Source: Candidatus Bathyarchaeia archaeon
GTDB taxonomy: Archaea > Thermoproteota > Bathyarchaeia > 40CM-2-53-6 > CALIRQ01
NCBI GenBank assembly: GCA_038843675.1
Contig: JAWBRV010000006.1
Coordinates: forward strand, 25,679 to 89,678
Length of the DNA: 64,000 nucleotides
Reading direction: 5' to 3'
Below, piece after piece: positions 35,346-44,323 of this stretch. The first letter of the stretch is position 1, and every line of letters begins with the position of its first letter. A program made the translations under genes and the position numbers. The notes beneath the pieces are model-generated. The model saw only the letters and a list, made by a program, of their open reading frames with translations, did not search any database and was not told the origin of the DNA.

Positions 35346-35618
35346 CTATGCCCCCTCCTTCAAGGCCTTTTCAGCGTTCCTCTCGAAATCCTTCCCCCAT
35401 ATGGCATAAGTGGCTATCCCGGCTATGGTAGCTAAGGCTGTTATGGCCCACATGAAGAACAACGAGAACGGCAGCCCCCCGATCCAAGGCTCGAGGGAGG
35501 TGGCGATGATCCCAAGGGCTTGTAGGTTCATCGCAATGAACCATATGGCGAATATCGCCGCCAACGCTTTGTTAACCGGAGATCTGGGTAGGATTGGCAT
35601 GTCTTTTCCCGCCTCCAT
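35346..35618 (-). CDS. Small two-span membrane partner of the symporter (DUF3311-like)
   Basis: 90 residues. Two hydrophobic segments (about 15-40 and 48-73) flank PWIGGLPFSLFF, the signature of DUF3311-type proteins that sit beside SSS transporters in bacteria. The stop is 2 bases before the symporter start. A promoter with AAATTTAAATTA lies 15-25 bases upstream of ATG 35618, so the mRNA may have almost no leader. Confidence 0.75.
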   Translation of the reverse strand: MEAGKDMPILPRSPVNKALAAIFAIWFIAMNLQALGIIATSLEPWIGGLPFSLFFMWAITALATIAGIATYAIWGKDFERNAEKALKEGA

Positions 35619-35702
35619 TTAAACGAATGGATAATTTAAATTTTACTTTGATTACCTTTTTCGCCATCTAGCGACTTCGGGCCCTTCCGAAATGGCTCGC
35701 CT

Positions 35703-36116
35703 TCACCTGACTATGAGGACTGGGCATTTGGCGTGATGGCTAACCTTATCTGAAACGCTTCCCAATAGGAACGCCTTGACCCCGCTCAGGCCCCTGCTCC
35801 CAATAGCTATCAGGTCGACCTTCTCCTCCTCCGCCGCCCTCAATATTTCCTCCGCCGGTATCCCTTTCCTCAGCCTTTGGTCGACCTCTGCACCCAAGGA
35901 CCTCGCGAGCTCCATTCCTCTCCTAAGGATCTCCTCGCCCTCCTCCACATCCTCGCTGAGTACCGCGCCGACCTCCGCGAAGGCATAAACCCTCACAGGG
36001 ATGACGTGCAACAAAATCAGCCTAGATCCGTATTTCTTCGATAAATCGACGGCGTATTTGACGGCCTTATCGGCATGGGGGGACCCATCAATCGGGACCA
36101 ATATCTTGGCGAACAT
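35703..36116 (-). CDS. Universal stress protein (UspA family)
   Basis: 137 residues. It begins FAKILVPIDGSPHADKA and ends with the ATP-binding GSRGLSGVKAFLLGSVSD pattern, i.e. G-x2-G-x9-G-(S), so it belongs to the nucleotide-binding group. It probably forms dimers in the cytoplasm. It lies 14 bases downstream of an unrecognised gene on the same strand and downstream of nothing else obvious. A stress role is general to the family; the specific role is unknown. Confidence 0.92.
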   Translation of the reverse strand: MFAKILVPIDGSPHADKAVKYAVDLSKKYGSRLILLHVIPVRVYAFAEVGAVLSEDVEEGEEILRRGMELARSLGAEVDQRLRKGIPAEEILRAAEEEKVDLIAIGSRGLSGVKAFLLGSVSDKVSHHAKCPVLIVR

Positions 36117-36130
36117 CTCCCAAGGACCTC

Positions 36131-36658
36131 TTACATATAGGGCAACAGGGTTTGCCCGTACTTCCTATACAGGAGCCTTTCTAAGCCCTCCCTAAGCTTG
36201 GCGTCCAAACGCCTCTGCCTCTCCGAGAGGATCTCGCCGGGCTTTGGCAAATGGATCACCGGCCCTTGGAGCACGATCGGGGTCTTTATTGCATGGATCG
36301 GCTTGGGCTCGCTTCTCATTATCTTGGCCATTAGGGCATCTACCGGGCCCCCCTTATCCAAGAGCTCCATTATCTCTTCCATCCTATCTTGGCTCAGGGG
36401 CCTGAATCCGAATGGGAACGGCGATATATCCGCCAAGGGAGATGGGTCCTCTATCTTATCCTTTACGCCCAGCCCGACGGTCTTATAGGGCGATATAACC
36501 TCCTCCTTGGTAAGCCACATCTCATCTCCCTTTATCACTATGAAGCCGTAGAACCCTTTGGGATCCCTGCTGATGAAGACCTGCCAGCGCTTTGGATCCT
36601 TATCGTATTTAGCGGAGATCTCCCTCTTTATCTCCTCCGCGTCCCTTATCCTAGGCAT
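36131..36658 (-). CDS. Uncharacterised soluble protein, 175 residues
   Basis: I do not recognise the family. The N-terminal half looks alpha/beta (RWQVFISRDPKGFYGFIV, then GDEMWLTKEEV). The C-terminal half is helical and basic (SERQRRLDAKLREGLERLL). No signal peptide, membrane helix or metal motif. Good codon use and a tight link to the UspA gene (14 bases) support a real gene. The two may be cotranscribed. Confidence 0.65.
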   Translation of the reverse strand: MPRIRDAEEIKREISAKYDKDPKRWQVFISRDPKGFYGFIVIKGDEMWLTKEEVISPYKTVGLGVKDKIEDPSPLADISPFPFGFRPLSQDRMEEIMELLDKGGPVDALMAKIMRSEPKPIHAIKTPIVLQGPVIHLPKPGEILSERQRRLDAKLREGLERLLYRKYGQTLLPYM

Positions 36659-36731
36659 GGCCGGGGGGCACGGTTCCTAGGGCGGGAGCCTCGCTATATA
36701 AGCTTTCATCAGGGGTAGCTAAAGGCTCCGG

Positions 36732-37151
36732 TCATTCGCCTATCACGTGGACGGCCAATCTCCTCCTCCTAGCCCTGACGTCGAGTTCTATGAAGACTAT
36801 CTGCTGCCAAGTGCCCAGTAGGAGCGAACCATCCCTGATGGGCAAGGTTATGCTCGGGCCCAAGAGGGAGGCCCTGACGTGAGAGTGGCCGTTCCGATCG
36901 TGCCAGCGCTTCTCGTGTTCATATGGGATCGCCTTGGGGGCTATCCTCTCCAGCATCGCCGGGAAGTCCTTCAAAAGGCCGGGCTCGTACTCCATAGTCG
37001 TAACCGCTCCTGTGGCCCCGATCACCGAGATCGTCGCTATGCCATTCCTTATTCCGGATTCCCTGACGATCCTTTCAACCTCTCCCGTTATGTCCAATAT
37101 ATCGGCTTCGCCCTTGCTCTCGACCGTCATCTCGCCACAGAATACCGCCAA
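36732..37151 (-). CDS. YjbQ/UPF0047 family protein
   Basis: 139 residues from TTG 37151, which aligns with the normal family N-terminus; TTG 37172 is possible. The conserved block NGHSHVRASLLGPSITLP with GTWQQIVFIELD and a basic end RARRRRL is diagnostic. Family members form trimers with a metal site, and bacterial ones show weak thiamine-phosphate synthase activity. The true role is unsettled. It is followed on the same strand by unrelated genes. Confidence 0.92.
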   Translation of the reverse strand: MAVFCGEMTVESKGEADILDITGEVERIVRESGIRNGIATISVIGATGAVTTMEYEPGLLKDFPAMLERIAPKAIPYEHEKRWHDRNGHSHVRASLLGPSITLPIRDGSLLLGTWQQIVFIELDVRARRRRLAVHVIGE

Positions 37152-37228
37152 TTGCCTCCCCCATCCCTTCAATCCATTGGGGCGCCCCTTTTCATCGAAT
37201 CCGCGGAGCCGTATGGCTATGGAACCCC

Positions 37229-37762
37229 CTACTCGAACTCGAGCGACTCCATTATCACCTCGAGCGGTTCGGCCGCTTTATCCAGATCCAATTCCGCGGC
37301 CGGCAACTCGATTAGGGATTTTGAGTTCTCCTTCATGACCTTCTCGATCCCCTCCCGGGACAGCAATTGGAGCTCGCCGGCCTCCTTTATCTTGGCCAAG
37401 GCGTATCCTATCTTCAGCACGCCCTCTCCCGCCCAGCTCAAGAATAGGGCGATCGCCCCACATCCGAGCTTGTTCGGCTCCTTTATGAACCAAGGCCTGA
37501 TGTCCACCTTGCCCTTCTTGAACCCCATCCTTTCCAAAAGAGCCCTGGGCAATTTCATCGATAGGCCTTTCTCGGCCTTACCCAAGCTCGCGCTCAGCCC
37601 GGTCTTCTTGCCGCCTTCATCGAGTATTTCCATAAAAAGCTCCGTATCTGATCCGGCCAAATCCCATCGATCAATTCCCTTGATCGATGGGTCTTTAAAG
37701 TTTACGAGGCCCAGTCGGCGCGAGGCCAAGGCTCTCCTAATCCCCTCCTTGGATTGGCCCAA
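37229..37762 (-). CDS. Uncharacterised protein, 177 residues
   Basis: Not recognised. A charged N-terminus precedes SMKLPRALLERMGFKKG, a central DIRPWFIKEPNKLGCG, a hydrophobic stretch (AIALFLSWAGEG) and a helical acidic C-terminus. TTG 37762 is used, since GAGGG is just upstream and a TATA-like GCTATAAATCC lies at about 37826-37836. It is divergent from the KorDABC operon and 77 bases before the YjbQ gene. The longer open frame on the opposite strand has no family features. Confidence 0.6.
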   Translation of the reverse strand: MGQSKEGIRRALASRRLGLVNFKDPSIKGIDRWDLAGSDTELFMEILDEGGKKTGLSASLGKAEKGLSMKLPRALLERMGFKKGKVDIRPWFIKEPNKLGCGAIALFLSWAGEGVLKIGYALAKIKEAGELQLLSREGIEKVMKENSKSLIELPAAELDLDKAAEPLEVIMESLEFE

Positions 37763-37865
37763 GGGCCCTCGATTTCAGTGCATCCATTTTCGTGAAAAAG
37801 CTGCTTCGAAATGCCCCCTTCGGATTTATAGCAACTTGTTGCCCTGCCAAGGGTCCAAAATAAAC

Positions 37866-37874
37866 AAATTTATA
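37866..37874 (+). promoter_or_regulatory. TATA box of the kor operon
   Basis: AAATTTATA lies about 20 bases before ATG 37889, so the message probably starts at or next to the start codon (leaderless). Confidence 0.6.
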
Positions 37875-37888
37875 CGGCCAAGGATGCG

Positions 37889-38179
37889 ATGGTTAGGACA
37901 AAGGTTTCCGGGAAGGGTGTCAAGGGGTTGTCCGAGGTAACGGTATCCGTTAAGGGAGGCGGGAAGGCCGAGATAAAGGTGATAGAGGATAGGTGCAAGG
38001 GATGCGGGTTCTGTATAGAGTTCTGCCCAATGCATGTGCTTGATTACTCCCCAAAGATAAATGCGAGGGGCGCGCATCCCCCATATGCGAAGAGCCCAGA
38101 TGCCTGTACGGCCTGTGGGCTATGCGAGCAATTCTGCCCAGATTTGGCCATATACATAGTCAAGAAGAAAGGGGTTTGA
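37889..38179 (+). CDS. korD: 2-oxoacid:ferredoxin oxidoreductase, ferredoxin-like delta subunit
   Basis: 96 residues with two 4Fe-4S motifs, CKGCGFCIEFCP and CTACGLCEQFCP. A short basic N-terminal arm precedes them. It passes electrons from the thiamine-diphosphate site to ferredoxin. It is the first gene of a four-gene operon; the alpha gene starts 4 bases after its stop. The order delta-alpha-beta-gamma is that of 2-oxoglutarate ferredoxin oxidoreductases. Confidence 0.92.
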   Translation: MVRTKVSGKGVKGLSEVTVSVKGGGKAEIKVIEDRCKGCGFCIEFCPMHVLDYSPKINARGAHPPYAKSPDACTACGLCEQFCPDLAIYIVKKKGV

Positions 38180-38182
38180 ACA

Positions 38183-39328
38183 TTGAGGCGCGATGTGTTA
38201 ACTGGTAGCTATTTCACGTTGGGGGATATAGCCTGCGCCGAGGGGGCCCTAGCGGCAGGCTGCAGATATTTCGCAGGCTATCCCATAACGCCAGCCACCG
38301 AGATAGCCGAGCACATGGCTAGGAGGATGCCGGAGGTGGGCGGGATCTACATCCAGATGGAGGACGAGATAGCCTCAATAGCTTCCGCCATAGGTGCCTC
38401 CTACGCGGGCATGAAGGCCATGACCGCCACTTCGGGCCCCGGCTTCAGCTTGATGCAGGAGAACATAGGCCTAGCCGTCATGACGGAGGCCCCGCTGGTG
38501 ATCGTCAATGTAATGAGGGGAGGGCCGAGCACTGGCCAACCAACGAGGGGCGGGCAGCAGGACGTGATGCAAACGAAGTGGGGATCCCATGGGGATTACG
38601 AAGTCATAGCCTTCGCCCCCTCGAGCGTGCAGGAGATGTTCGATCTCACCATAGAGGCATTTAATTGCGCGGAACGCTTCCGCTGCCCGGCCTTCGTCCT
38701 CGCGGAGGAGAACGTTGGCCATTTACGGGAGAAACTCGTGATACCGGAGCCCCATGAGATAAGGTTGGTTGAGAGGAAGAGGCCAAAATGCGATCCGAAG
38801 GAATACGCCCCTTTCAAACCTGATGAGGACCTGATCCCCCCGATGGCCCATTTTGGGGAGGGTTTCAGATTCTACGCGACCGGCTTGACCCATAACGAAA
38901 AGGGTCTTCCGAGGACTGTGGATCCCGATATCCACGCTAAATTGGTTAGGAGGTTAAATGAAAAGATAAGGAGGCATGCAAAGGAGATAATAAAAGTGAA
39001 GACACTATACTTAGACGATGCCGATATATGCGTCGTCGCCTATGGCATAGTTTCGAGGTCGGCTGCTTCCGCGGTGAGGTTAGCTAGGGAGATGGGCATA
39101 AAGGCCGGGCTCCTCAAGCTCGTTACCCTTTGGCCTTTCCCGAGCGATGAGATCTCCAGATTATCCGAAGGCATCAAGAAGTTCCTAGTATGCGAAATGA
39201 ATGAGGGGCAGATTGTAAGGGAGGTCGAGAGGTGCAGCAAATGCTCCAAGGTATCCTTCCTCCCGAAGCTCGGCGGAGAGATCCATACGCCGAAGGAGAT
39301 ACTCTCTGCCATTAAGGGGGCGTTATGA
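38183..39328 (+). CDS. korA: 2-oxoacid:ferredoxin oxidoreductase alpha subunit
   Basis: 381 residues from TTG 38183. Contains GYPITPATEIAEHMARRM, the MEDEIASIASAIGASYAG stretch and TSGPGFSLMQENIG of the pyrimidine-binding domain, and a C-terminal transketolase-C part (YGIVSRSAASAVRLA). Forms the catalytic heterotetramer with the neighbouring subunits to convert 2-oxoglutarate plus CoA to succinyl-CoA, or the reverse for CO2 fixation. Other 2-oxoacids cannot be excluded from sequence alone. Confidence 0.93.
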   Translation: MRRDVLTGSYFTLGDIACAEGALAAGCRYFAGYPITPATEIAEHMARRMPEVGGIYIQMEDEIASIASAIGASYAGMKAMTATSGPGFSLMQENIGLAVMTEAPLVIVNVMRGGPSTGQPTRGGQQDVMQTKWGSHGDYEVIAFAPSSVQEMFDLTIEAFNCAERFRCPAFVLAEENVGHLREKLVIPEPHEIRLVERKRPKCDPKEYAPFKPDEDLIPPMAHFGEGFRFYATGLTHNEKGLPRTVDPDIHAKLVRRLNEKIRRHAKEIIKVKTLYLDDADICVVAYGIVSRSAASAVRLAREMGIKAGLLKLVTLWPFPSDEISRLSEGIKKFLVCEMNEGQIVREVERCSKCSKVSFLPKLGGEIHTPKEILSAIKGAL

Positions 39329-39329
39329 A

Positions 39330-40190
39330 ATGAGCGGTCTTATGCACCCGCTGGAGAAATTTGTCAGGCCCGGGATGGAATCTAGGATTTGGTGCAGTGG
39401 TTGTAGCGACGGGATAGTGCTGAACGAGTTCCTGAGGGCCATCGATGAGCTCGGGCTCGATATGAACAAGATTGTCGTCGTCTCGGGCATAGGATGCGCT
39501 GGAAGGGCATCTGGGTATATAAACGTGGATGCCTTCCACGCGACCCACGGGAGAGCCATCCCAGTGGCAGTGGGGATCAAGGTGGCCAAGCCCGAGCTGA
39601 ACGTCGTGGTGATAAGCGGAGATGGCGATCTCTTCTCCATAGGTGGCAACCATTTCCTCCACGCGGCTAGGAGGAATGTGGGCATAAAGGTGATATGCAT
39701 CAACAACTTCAACTACGGTATGACCGGGGGGCAAGCCGGGCCGACGACCCCCATGGGGGCCTTCCTCACTACAACGCCCTACGGGAACATAGAGAGCCCC
39801 CTCAACTTGGTGCAGCTGGCTGCCGCCGTTGGGGCGACATATGTGGCTAGGTGGACGGCCTTCCACGTGAGGAGGATAAAGGAATCCATAAAGAAGGCGT
39901 TGGCGAAGAAGGGCTTCGCCTTCATAGAAGTCGTCGGGATATGCCCGGAACAATACGGGAGGAGGCAAAAGATGCCAAGGCCAATAGATATGATGATGTG
40001 GTTCAAGAAGAATAGCGTTATCTCAAGGGAGCTCGATCCCTCCAAGGCCGAATTCACCCCGGAGAAGATAGTCGTCGGGGAGTTCGTAGACGTGGAGAGG
40101 CCCGAATATACCGAGCTGATGAGGGGGCAGATAAACTCAATAATAGAGAGGCTCGAGAAGGAGGGGAAGGTGAGCGATGTCGAAATATGA
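39330..40190 (+). CDS. korB: 2-oxoacid:ferredoxin oxidoreductase beta subunit (TPP-binding)
   Basis: 286 residues. Thiamine diphosphate motif GDGDLFSIGGNHFLHA with metal-binding NNFNYGMTGGQ, and N-terminal CSGCSDGIV. The start is one base after the alpha stop, and the stop overlaps the gamma start by 14 bases, so translation is coupled. The short length and lack of its own Fe-S cysteine cluster fit the KorB type. Confidence 0.94.
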   Translation: MSGLMHPLEKFVRPGMESRIWCSGCSDGIVLNEFLRAIDELGLDMNKIVVVSGIGCAGRASGYINVDAFHATHGRAIPVAVGIKVAKPELNVVVISGDGDLFSIGGNHFLHAARRNVGIKVICINNFNYGMTGGQAGPTTPMGAFLTTTPYGNIESPLNLVQLAAAVGATYVARWTAFHVRRIKESIKKALAKKGFAFIEVVGICPEQYGRRQKMPRPIDMMMWFKKNSVISRELDPSKAEFTPEKIVVGEFVDVERPEYTELMRGQINSIIERLEKEGKVSDVEI

Positions 40191-40725
40191 GATAAGGTTC
40201 GCAGGCTTGGGCGGGCAGGGGATAGTCAGGGCCGGGGTCATAATCGGCTCCGCAGCCGCGCTATTCGGCGGCAAGAACGCCGCAAATTCGCAATCCTATG
40301 GGCCTGAGGCTAGGGGTGGCGCGAGCAAATCCGAGGTCATAATATCGGATGAGGAAATAGATTACCCGAAGGTGGAGGAGCCCGATGCCATGGTCCTGAT
40401 GTCCCAAGAGGCTTATGATAAATATGCCAAGGATTTGAAGAAAGGCGGAGTTTTGATCTACGATTCCGATATGGTATACGATCCCAAGCCCATCGAGGGG
40501 GCGAGGGTTTACGCGATACCGGCCACCAAGATAGCCGAGGAGAGCGGCAGGAAGATCGTAGCCAATATGGTGATGATAGGGGCGCTGGTCGCGATCACCG
40601 GGGCCATAGATCCCTCAGCCGCAAAGAGGGCAATAGAGATGAACGTGCCCAAAGGGACCGAGGAGCTGAACATAAGGGCGTTCGAGAAGGGCTATGAATA
40701 TGCACTCGGCCTCCTAAGGGGCTGA
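40177..40725 (+). CDS. korC: 2-oxoacid:ferredoxin oxidoreductase gamma subunit
   Basis: 182 residues. N-terminal FAGLGGQGIVRAGVIIG and the SYGPEARGGASKSEVI block are diagnostic for the gamma subunit. It overlaps the beta gene and closes the korDABC operon. The convergent pyrI gene ends 68 bases further on. Confidence 0.93.
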   Translation: MSKYEIRFAGLGGQGIVRAGVIIGSAAALFGGKNAANSQSYGPEARGGASKSEVIISDEEIDYPKVEEPDAMVLMSQEAYDKYAKDLKKGGVLIYDSDMVYDPKPIEGARVYAIPATKIAEESGRKIVANMVMIGALVAITGAIDPSAAKRAIEMNVPKGTEELNIRAFEKGYEYALGLLRG

Positions 40726-40793
40726 GCTCAGCCCAAGGCGGCGATGGACCGAAGTGGACTTCATCGGGATGGCCAAAAGGGGCCATCCCATTC

Positions 40794-41267
40794 CTAGCTT
40801 GAGAACTGCTTGAGGACCTCTTCCCTCCCCATCTCCCTCCCGCAATAGTGGCAGCGGAGGAGCAGGGGCCCGGTGCTGACGACATAGAACTTGGGCTCCA
40901 CCGGCTCCTTGGCATTGGAGATACAAACTGGATTATCACACCTTACTATATCCCTTATGACCTCAGGAAGCCTCACGCGCGTCTTCTGGGCCACGCCATA
41001 GTCCCTGATTATGTTTATGGTAGCCTTGGGGGCCAGCAGGGCGATCTTATCGACCTCTTGTTGCCTAAGCTCGCGGTTCTCTATCTTCACTATGTCCTTC
41101 TTTCCCATTTTATCACTCCTCACGTTCATGGCTATGCTTATGACGTGCCCATCCTTCCCATCCATATTGAGGATCCTCAGGACGTCCAGCGCGTAGCCAG
41201 CGGTTATGTGATCTATCACCGTGCCGTTCTCTATCTTTTGGATCCTGAGGTCCTTCTCGTCTCGCAA
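40794..41267 (-). CDS. pyrI: Aspartate carbamoyltransferase regulatory chain
   Basis: 157 residues. The N-terminal allosteric domain reads NGTVIDHITAGYALDVLRIL. The C-terminal zinc domain has four cysteines in CDNPVC and CHYC. It binds nucleotides and the catalytic PyrB trimers to give feedback control of pyrimidine synthesis. In many archaea pyrB and pyrI are adjacent; here pyrB is 20 kb away on the other strand and other functions lie between. Confidence 0.95.
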   Translation of the reverse strand: MRDEKDLRIQKIENGTVIDHITAGYALDVLRILNMDGKDGHVISIAMNVRSDKMGKKDIVKIENRELRQQEVDKIALLAPKATINIIRDYGVAQKTRVRLPEVIRDIVRCDNPVCISNAKEPVEPKFYVVSTGPLLLRCHYCGREMGREEVLKQFSS

Positions 41268-41324
41268 TGTCCCGATCCCTAGCTTTCCTCCTCGAGGGGC
41301 CTAATTAAGAATTTCCAAGCTCGA

Positions 41325-41335
41325 AAATATTTAAA
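41325..41335 (+). promoter_or_regulatory. TATA box ahead of the FAD oxidase gene
   Basis: AAATATTTAAA about 35-42 bases before TTG 41367 in the divergent region with pyrI. Confidence 0.5.
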
Positions 41336-41366
41336 GCGGCTAAAAGGTTTAACTTACGGCAGAACC

Positions 41367-42785
41367 TTGGGCCTTAATGTTGAGAGGTTTAAGCGGATAG
41401 TTTCCGAAAGATATGTCCTAGAAGGATTGGATGCCCTGATACCATATATCAGGGATGCGGGATGGTGGGAGGGCGATAAGCCCGACGCCGTCGTGAGGCC
41501 GGGGAGCGCCGAAGAGGTTTCCGAGATAATAAGAGCGGCGAATGAGGACCGGATCCCGATAACGATCAGGGGGGCTGGGTCGAGCTATACCGGCGGGGCG
41601 CTTTGCTACGGCGGGGGCCTGCTCTTGGAGCTGACGCGCCTCGATGGCCTAATAGAGCTGGATGGGGAATCGAACTCGGTGACGGTCCAACCGGGGATGA
41701 GCTGGGCCAAGATGAACTGCAAGCTTAAGGAGATGGGATTCCATACAGGGTTCAGGGGCCCCGGGAGCGGGATCACGGCCACCATTGGCGGCGCCGCCTC
41801 AGTTTCAAGCATATGGTGGGGCGCCGCGAAATATGGGACTGTGGGGGATCAGATAATCGGGTTCCAAGTGGTCCTCCCAAAGGGCGAGATCATCAGGACG
41901 GGATCGGGGGCGAACCCCTATGCGAAGAACTTCTGTAGATATGGCTTGGGCCCCGATCTGAGCGGCCTATTCATAGGGGATCATGGGGTCTTCGGGGTGA
42001 AGACCGAGGTAGTTATGAGGGCCTATCCCCTCCCGGAGTACGTGGACTTCTTCGAATATGGGTTCCCAAGCGAGGTAGATGCCGTGAGCGCCTTGGAGGA
42101 GATGGCGAGGCGGAACTCCTTCGCGAGCGATATAATATTCCTCGAGGAGGAATATACATCCTACGCGGCTCCCAGATATCCGAATTGGAATGGTTCCAAG
42201 GCCATCGTCGCGGGCGATATAGAGGCCGATAACAGGGCTTGGGGGGAGGCTCAGAAGGAGATCTTCGATGATATCGCACGCAGGCATGGCGGGAGGGTTT
42301 TGGAGCCCAATTACTCCAAGTACCTTTACGATAACATGTTTAACGTCTTCTTCTGGGGCAGGAGGGACAATGGGCTCCTAATGGGGGCTTGCAACCAAGT
42401 CCCCATCAGGGGAATCCTAAAGACGATAAGATCCCAAAGGGAATACATCGAAAGGAATCCCGACCTCTTCAAAAAGCACTTCAATTATAGGGGGATGTTC
42501 AGCTTCATAGTTAGGGGGCATATGAATACCATACCGACGCTCTATCTACCTTGGAACCTTGATGCCGAGCCTAGTGCCAAGGAGGTTGCCCATAGGATCT
42601 GGTCCGACTCCGTTTCTAGATGGATAGAGTGCGGGGGTATCCATTATTGGATAGGGAAGCTTATAGGGGAGATCCTATACTCCAAGATCCCGAGGGAGTA
42701 CCATCGGCTCCTGAGCACATTGAAAAGGGCCTTGGATCCGAACCGGATATTAAACCCGGCCCTATGGGATCTTTGGGAGGCCTGA
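41367..42785 (+). CDS. FAD-linked oxidase (PCMH-type)
   Basis: 472 residues. The PCMH FAD domain has ITIRGAGSSYTGGAL and GSGITATIGGAAS. The C-terminal oxidase domain ends in ALDPNRILNPALW. The central part has several Trp/Tyr-rich stretches not usual for GlcD. It is only distantly related to the GlcD-like protein at 24.5-26 kb and has no Fe-S partner gene beside it. Candidates are alkylglycerone-phosphate synthase-like or hydroxyacid dehydrogenase-like oxidases; the former would be notable next to a lipid enzyme, but that is only context. The tes gene converges on it 4 bases away. Confidence 0.83.
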   Translation: MGLNVERFKRIVSERYVLEGLDALIPYIRDAGWWEGDKPDAVVRPGSAEEVSEIIRAANEDRIPITIRGAGSSYTGGALCYGGGLLLELTRLDGLIELDGESNSVTVQPGMSWAKMNCKLKEMGFHTGFRGPGSGITATIGGAASVSSIWWGAAKYGTVGDQIIGFQVVLPKGEIIRTGSGANPYAKNFCRYGLGPDLSGLFIGDHGVFGVKTEVVMRAYPLPEYVDFFEYGFPSEVDAVSALEEMARRNSFASDIIFLEEEYTSYAAPRYPNWNGSKAIVAGDIEADNRAWGEAQKEIFDDIARRHGGRVLEPNYSKYLYDNMFNVFFWGRRDNGLLMGACNQVPIRGILKTIRSQREYIERNPDLFKKHFNYRGMFSFIVRGHMNTIPTLYLPWNLDAEPSAKEVAHRIWSDSVSRWIECGGIHYWIGKLIGEILYSKIPREYHRLLSTLKRALDPNRILNPALWDLWEA

Positions 42786-42789
42786 GGAT

Positions 42790-44271
42790 CTAGGCGGGAA
42801 CCCTATATGGCGTTGAGAGGGCCCTCTCCACGATCGGCCTATGGATCGAATTATATGTGCAAAACGGCCTTATGGTCCCATCCGGAAGGCCGTAATGGAT
42901 CACGCAGCGCTCAACCCTTTGTAAATCGAAGTTATAGGGATCCATGAAGTGCATGCACCCTATCATGACGATTTGTCGCATGAATTTGCCCAAGGAGCGA
43001 TAGCTGCCCTCTTTGAGTACGGGCCAAACGAAATCCTTCAATAAGCCCCCCTTTATCCTCCTAAGGGAGAGGAGCATCTTCAATTTCGCCTCTATCTTCC
43101 TTCCCTCCCTGACCTTCTCCTCTATCCTCTCCATATCGGATAGGAATCCATCAACATCCGCCATCCTCGTTATCGGCGCCCAATTCCCCTTGCCATCCCT
43201 GACCAAGAAGGTGGATACACCGCAATGGGGGCTTGTGGTGAACTCCACGTACTTCTTCCCCTTCATAGAGCCCAAGGCCCTCGATATCGGCACCACGGAT
43301 GGGACCGGCCTGAAGTCCTCGAGGGCGATCAATCCATTCGTTTGCTCCTCAGCCAGCTTCATGAAGTCCGATGTATTTATCCTCATGGCCTCTCGTTGCC
43401 CCTTGTCTATTCGTCCGGTTATGGAAACGGGTTGGAAGTTAACGCATCTTATGACGTCCGAGTTCTTCAACGCGAAATTGATTATCGCCCCTATCTGGGA
43501 ATCGTTCACCCCCCTCACCAAAGTCACAACTAAGACTATGCTGTCGAAGCCCATCCTCCTAGCGTTCTCGATGACCTTTATCTTCGTCCCTAGGAGCGGG
43601 ACCCCCCTCACCGCCTTGTATATGCCATCGTCTAGGCCGTCGAATTGCAGGTATATCGTATCCATGCCGGCCCTTTGGCATTCCTCGAAGAAGCTCGGGC
43701 TATTGGCGAACATTATGCCATTCGTGTTGACCTCCACGTGTTCGAATCCCTTCCCCTTCGCCATGGAGATCAGCTTGGGGAGATCGCTCCTGACCGTCGG
43801 CTCCCCACCGCTGAATTGTATAGCCGGAGGGGGCACTGGTCGATTCATCCTCAAGTTATCAACGATCCTCTCTATATCCTCGAAGGAAGGTTCGTAGAGG
43901 TAGCCCGCCGCAGCGGCGTTAGCGAAGCATATGGGACAACTAAGGTTGCAGCGATTCGTTATATCGATTATCGCTAAGACCGTGTGCGATTTATGATTAT
44001 CGCAGATGCCGCAATCATAGGGGCACCCCTTCTCGGATTTGGTCCTAGGGTTCTCCAATCCGCCGCCTTCATGGGCGTAGCCCTCGGCCCATTGGAAGAG
44101 CTCAGGATCCGAGAAGGTATAGGTATCATCGAAATATCCATGCTCGGGGCAAGTCTTCCCGATCCTCACCTTGGAATCGGGCCCGATGAATATTTCGGCA
44201 TCGAGCACCCTGAGACACTCCGGGCATAGGCTTTTGGTCCTCTTCAAGATGCGCCTTTCCATCACGGACAT
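42790..44271 (-). CDS. tes: Radical SAM protein of the tetraether lipid synthase (Tes) type
   Basis: 493 residues. The N-terminal zinc-like part has CPECL and CPEHGYFDDTY, then CPYDCGIC. The radical SAM cluster is CNLSCPIC (108-115), followed by GGEPTVRSDLP. The C-terminal half contains SPHCGVSTFLV and MHFMDPYNFDLQRV. This matches the archaeal MJ0619/Tes family, which joins the phytanyl chains of two lipids to form membrane-spanning tetraethers, a mark of thermophiles and many other archaea. It is upstream of nothing on its strand; serS lies 52 bases behind it. Family call is firm, substrate by homology. Confidence 0.88.
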   Translation of the reverse strand: MSVMERRILKRTKSLCPECLRVLDAEIFIGPDSKVRIGKTCPEHGYFDDTYTFSDPELFQWAEGYAHEGGGLENPRTKSEKGCPYDCGICDNHKSHTVLAIIDITNRCNLSCPICFANAAAAGYLYEPSFEDIERIVDNLRMNRPVPPPAIQFSGGEPTVRSDLPKLISMAKGKGFEHVEVNTNGIMFANSPSFFEECQRAGMDTIYLQFDGLDDGIYKAVRGVPLLGTKIKVIENARRMGFDSIVLVVTLVRGVNDSQIGAIINFALKNSDVIRCVNFQPVSITGRIDKGQREAMRINTSDFMKLAEEQTNGLIALEDFRPVPSVVPISRALGSMKGKKYVEFTTSPHCGVSTFLVRDGKGNWAPITRMADVDGFLSDMERIEEKVREGRKIEAKLKMLLSLRRIKGGLLKDFVWPVLKEGSYRSLGKFMRQIVMIGCMHFMDPYNFDLQRVERCVIHYGLPDGTIRPFCTYNSIHRPIVERALSTPYRVPA

Positions 44272-44323
44272 CGCACCCTCGTCCAGCCATCATTAATTGG
44301 GGCCTGCTTAAAAATAACGCGGT

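Noticed and set aside
36879..37940. 353-residue plus-strand frame across the YjbQ and unknown genes
   Set aside because: It overlaps a clear YjbQ gene and the kor promoter, and is Ser/Pro-rich without domain features.
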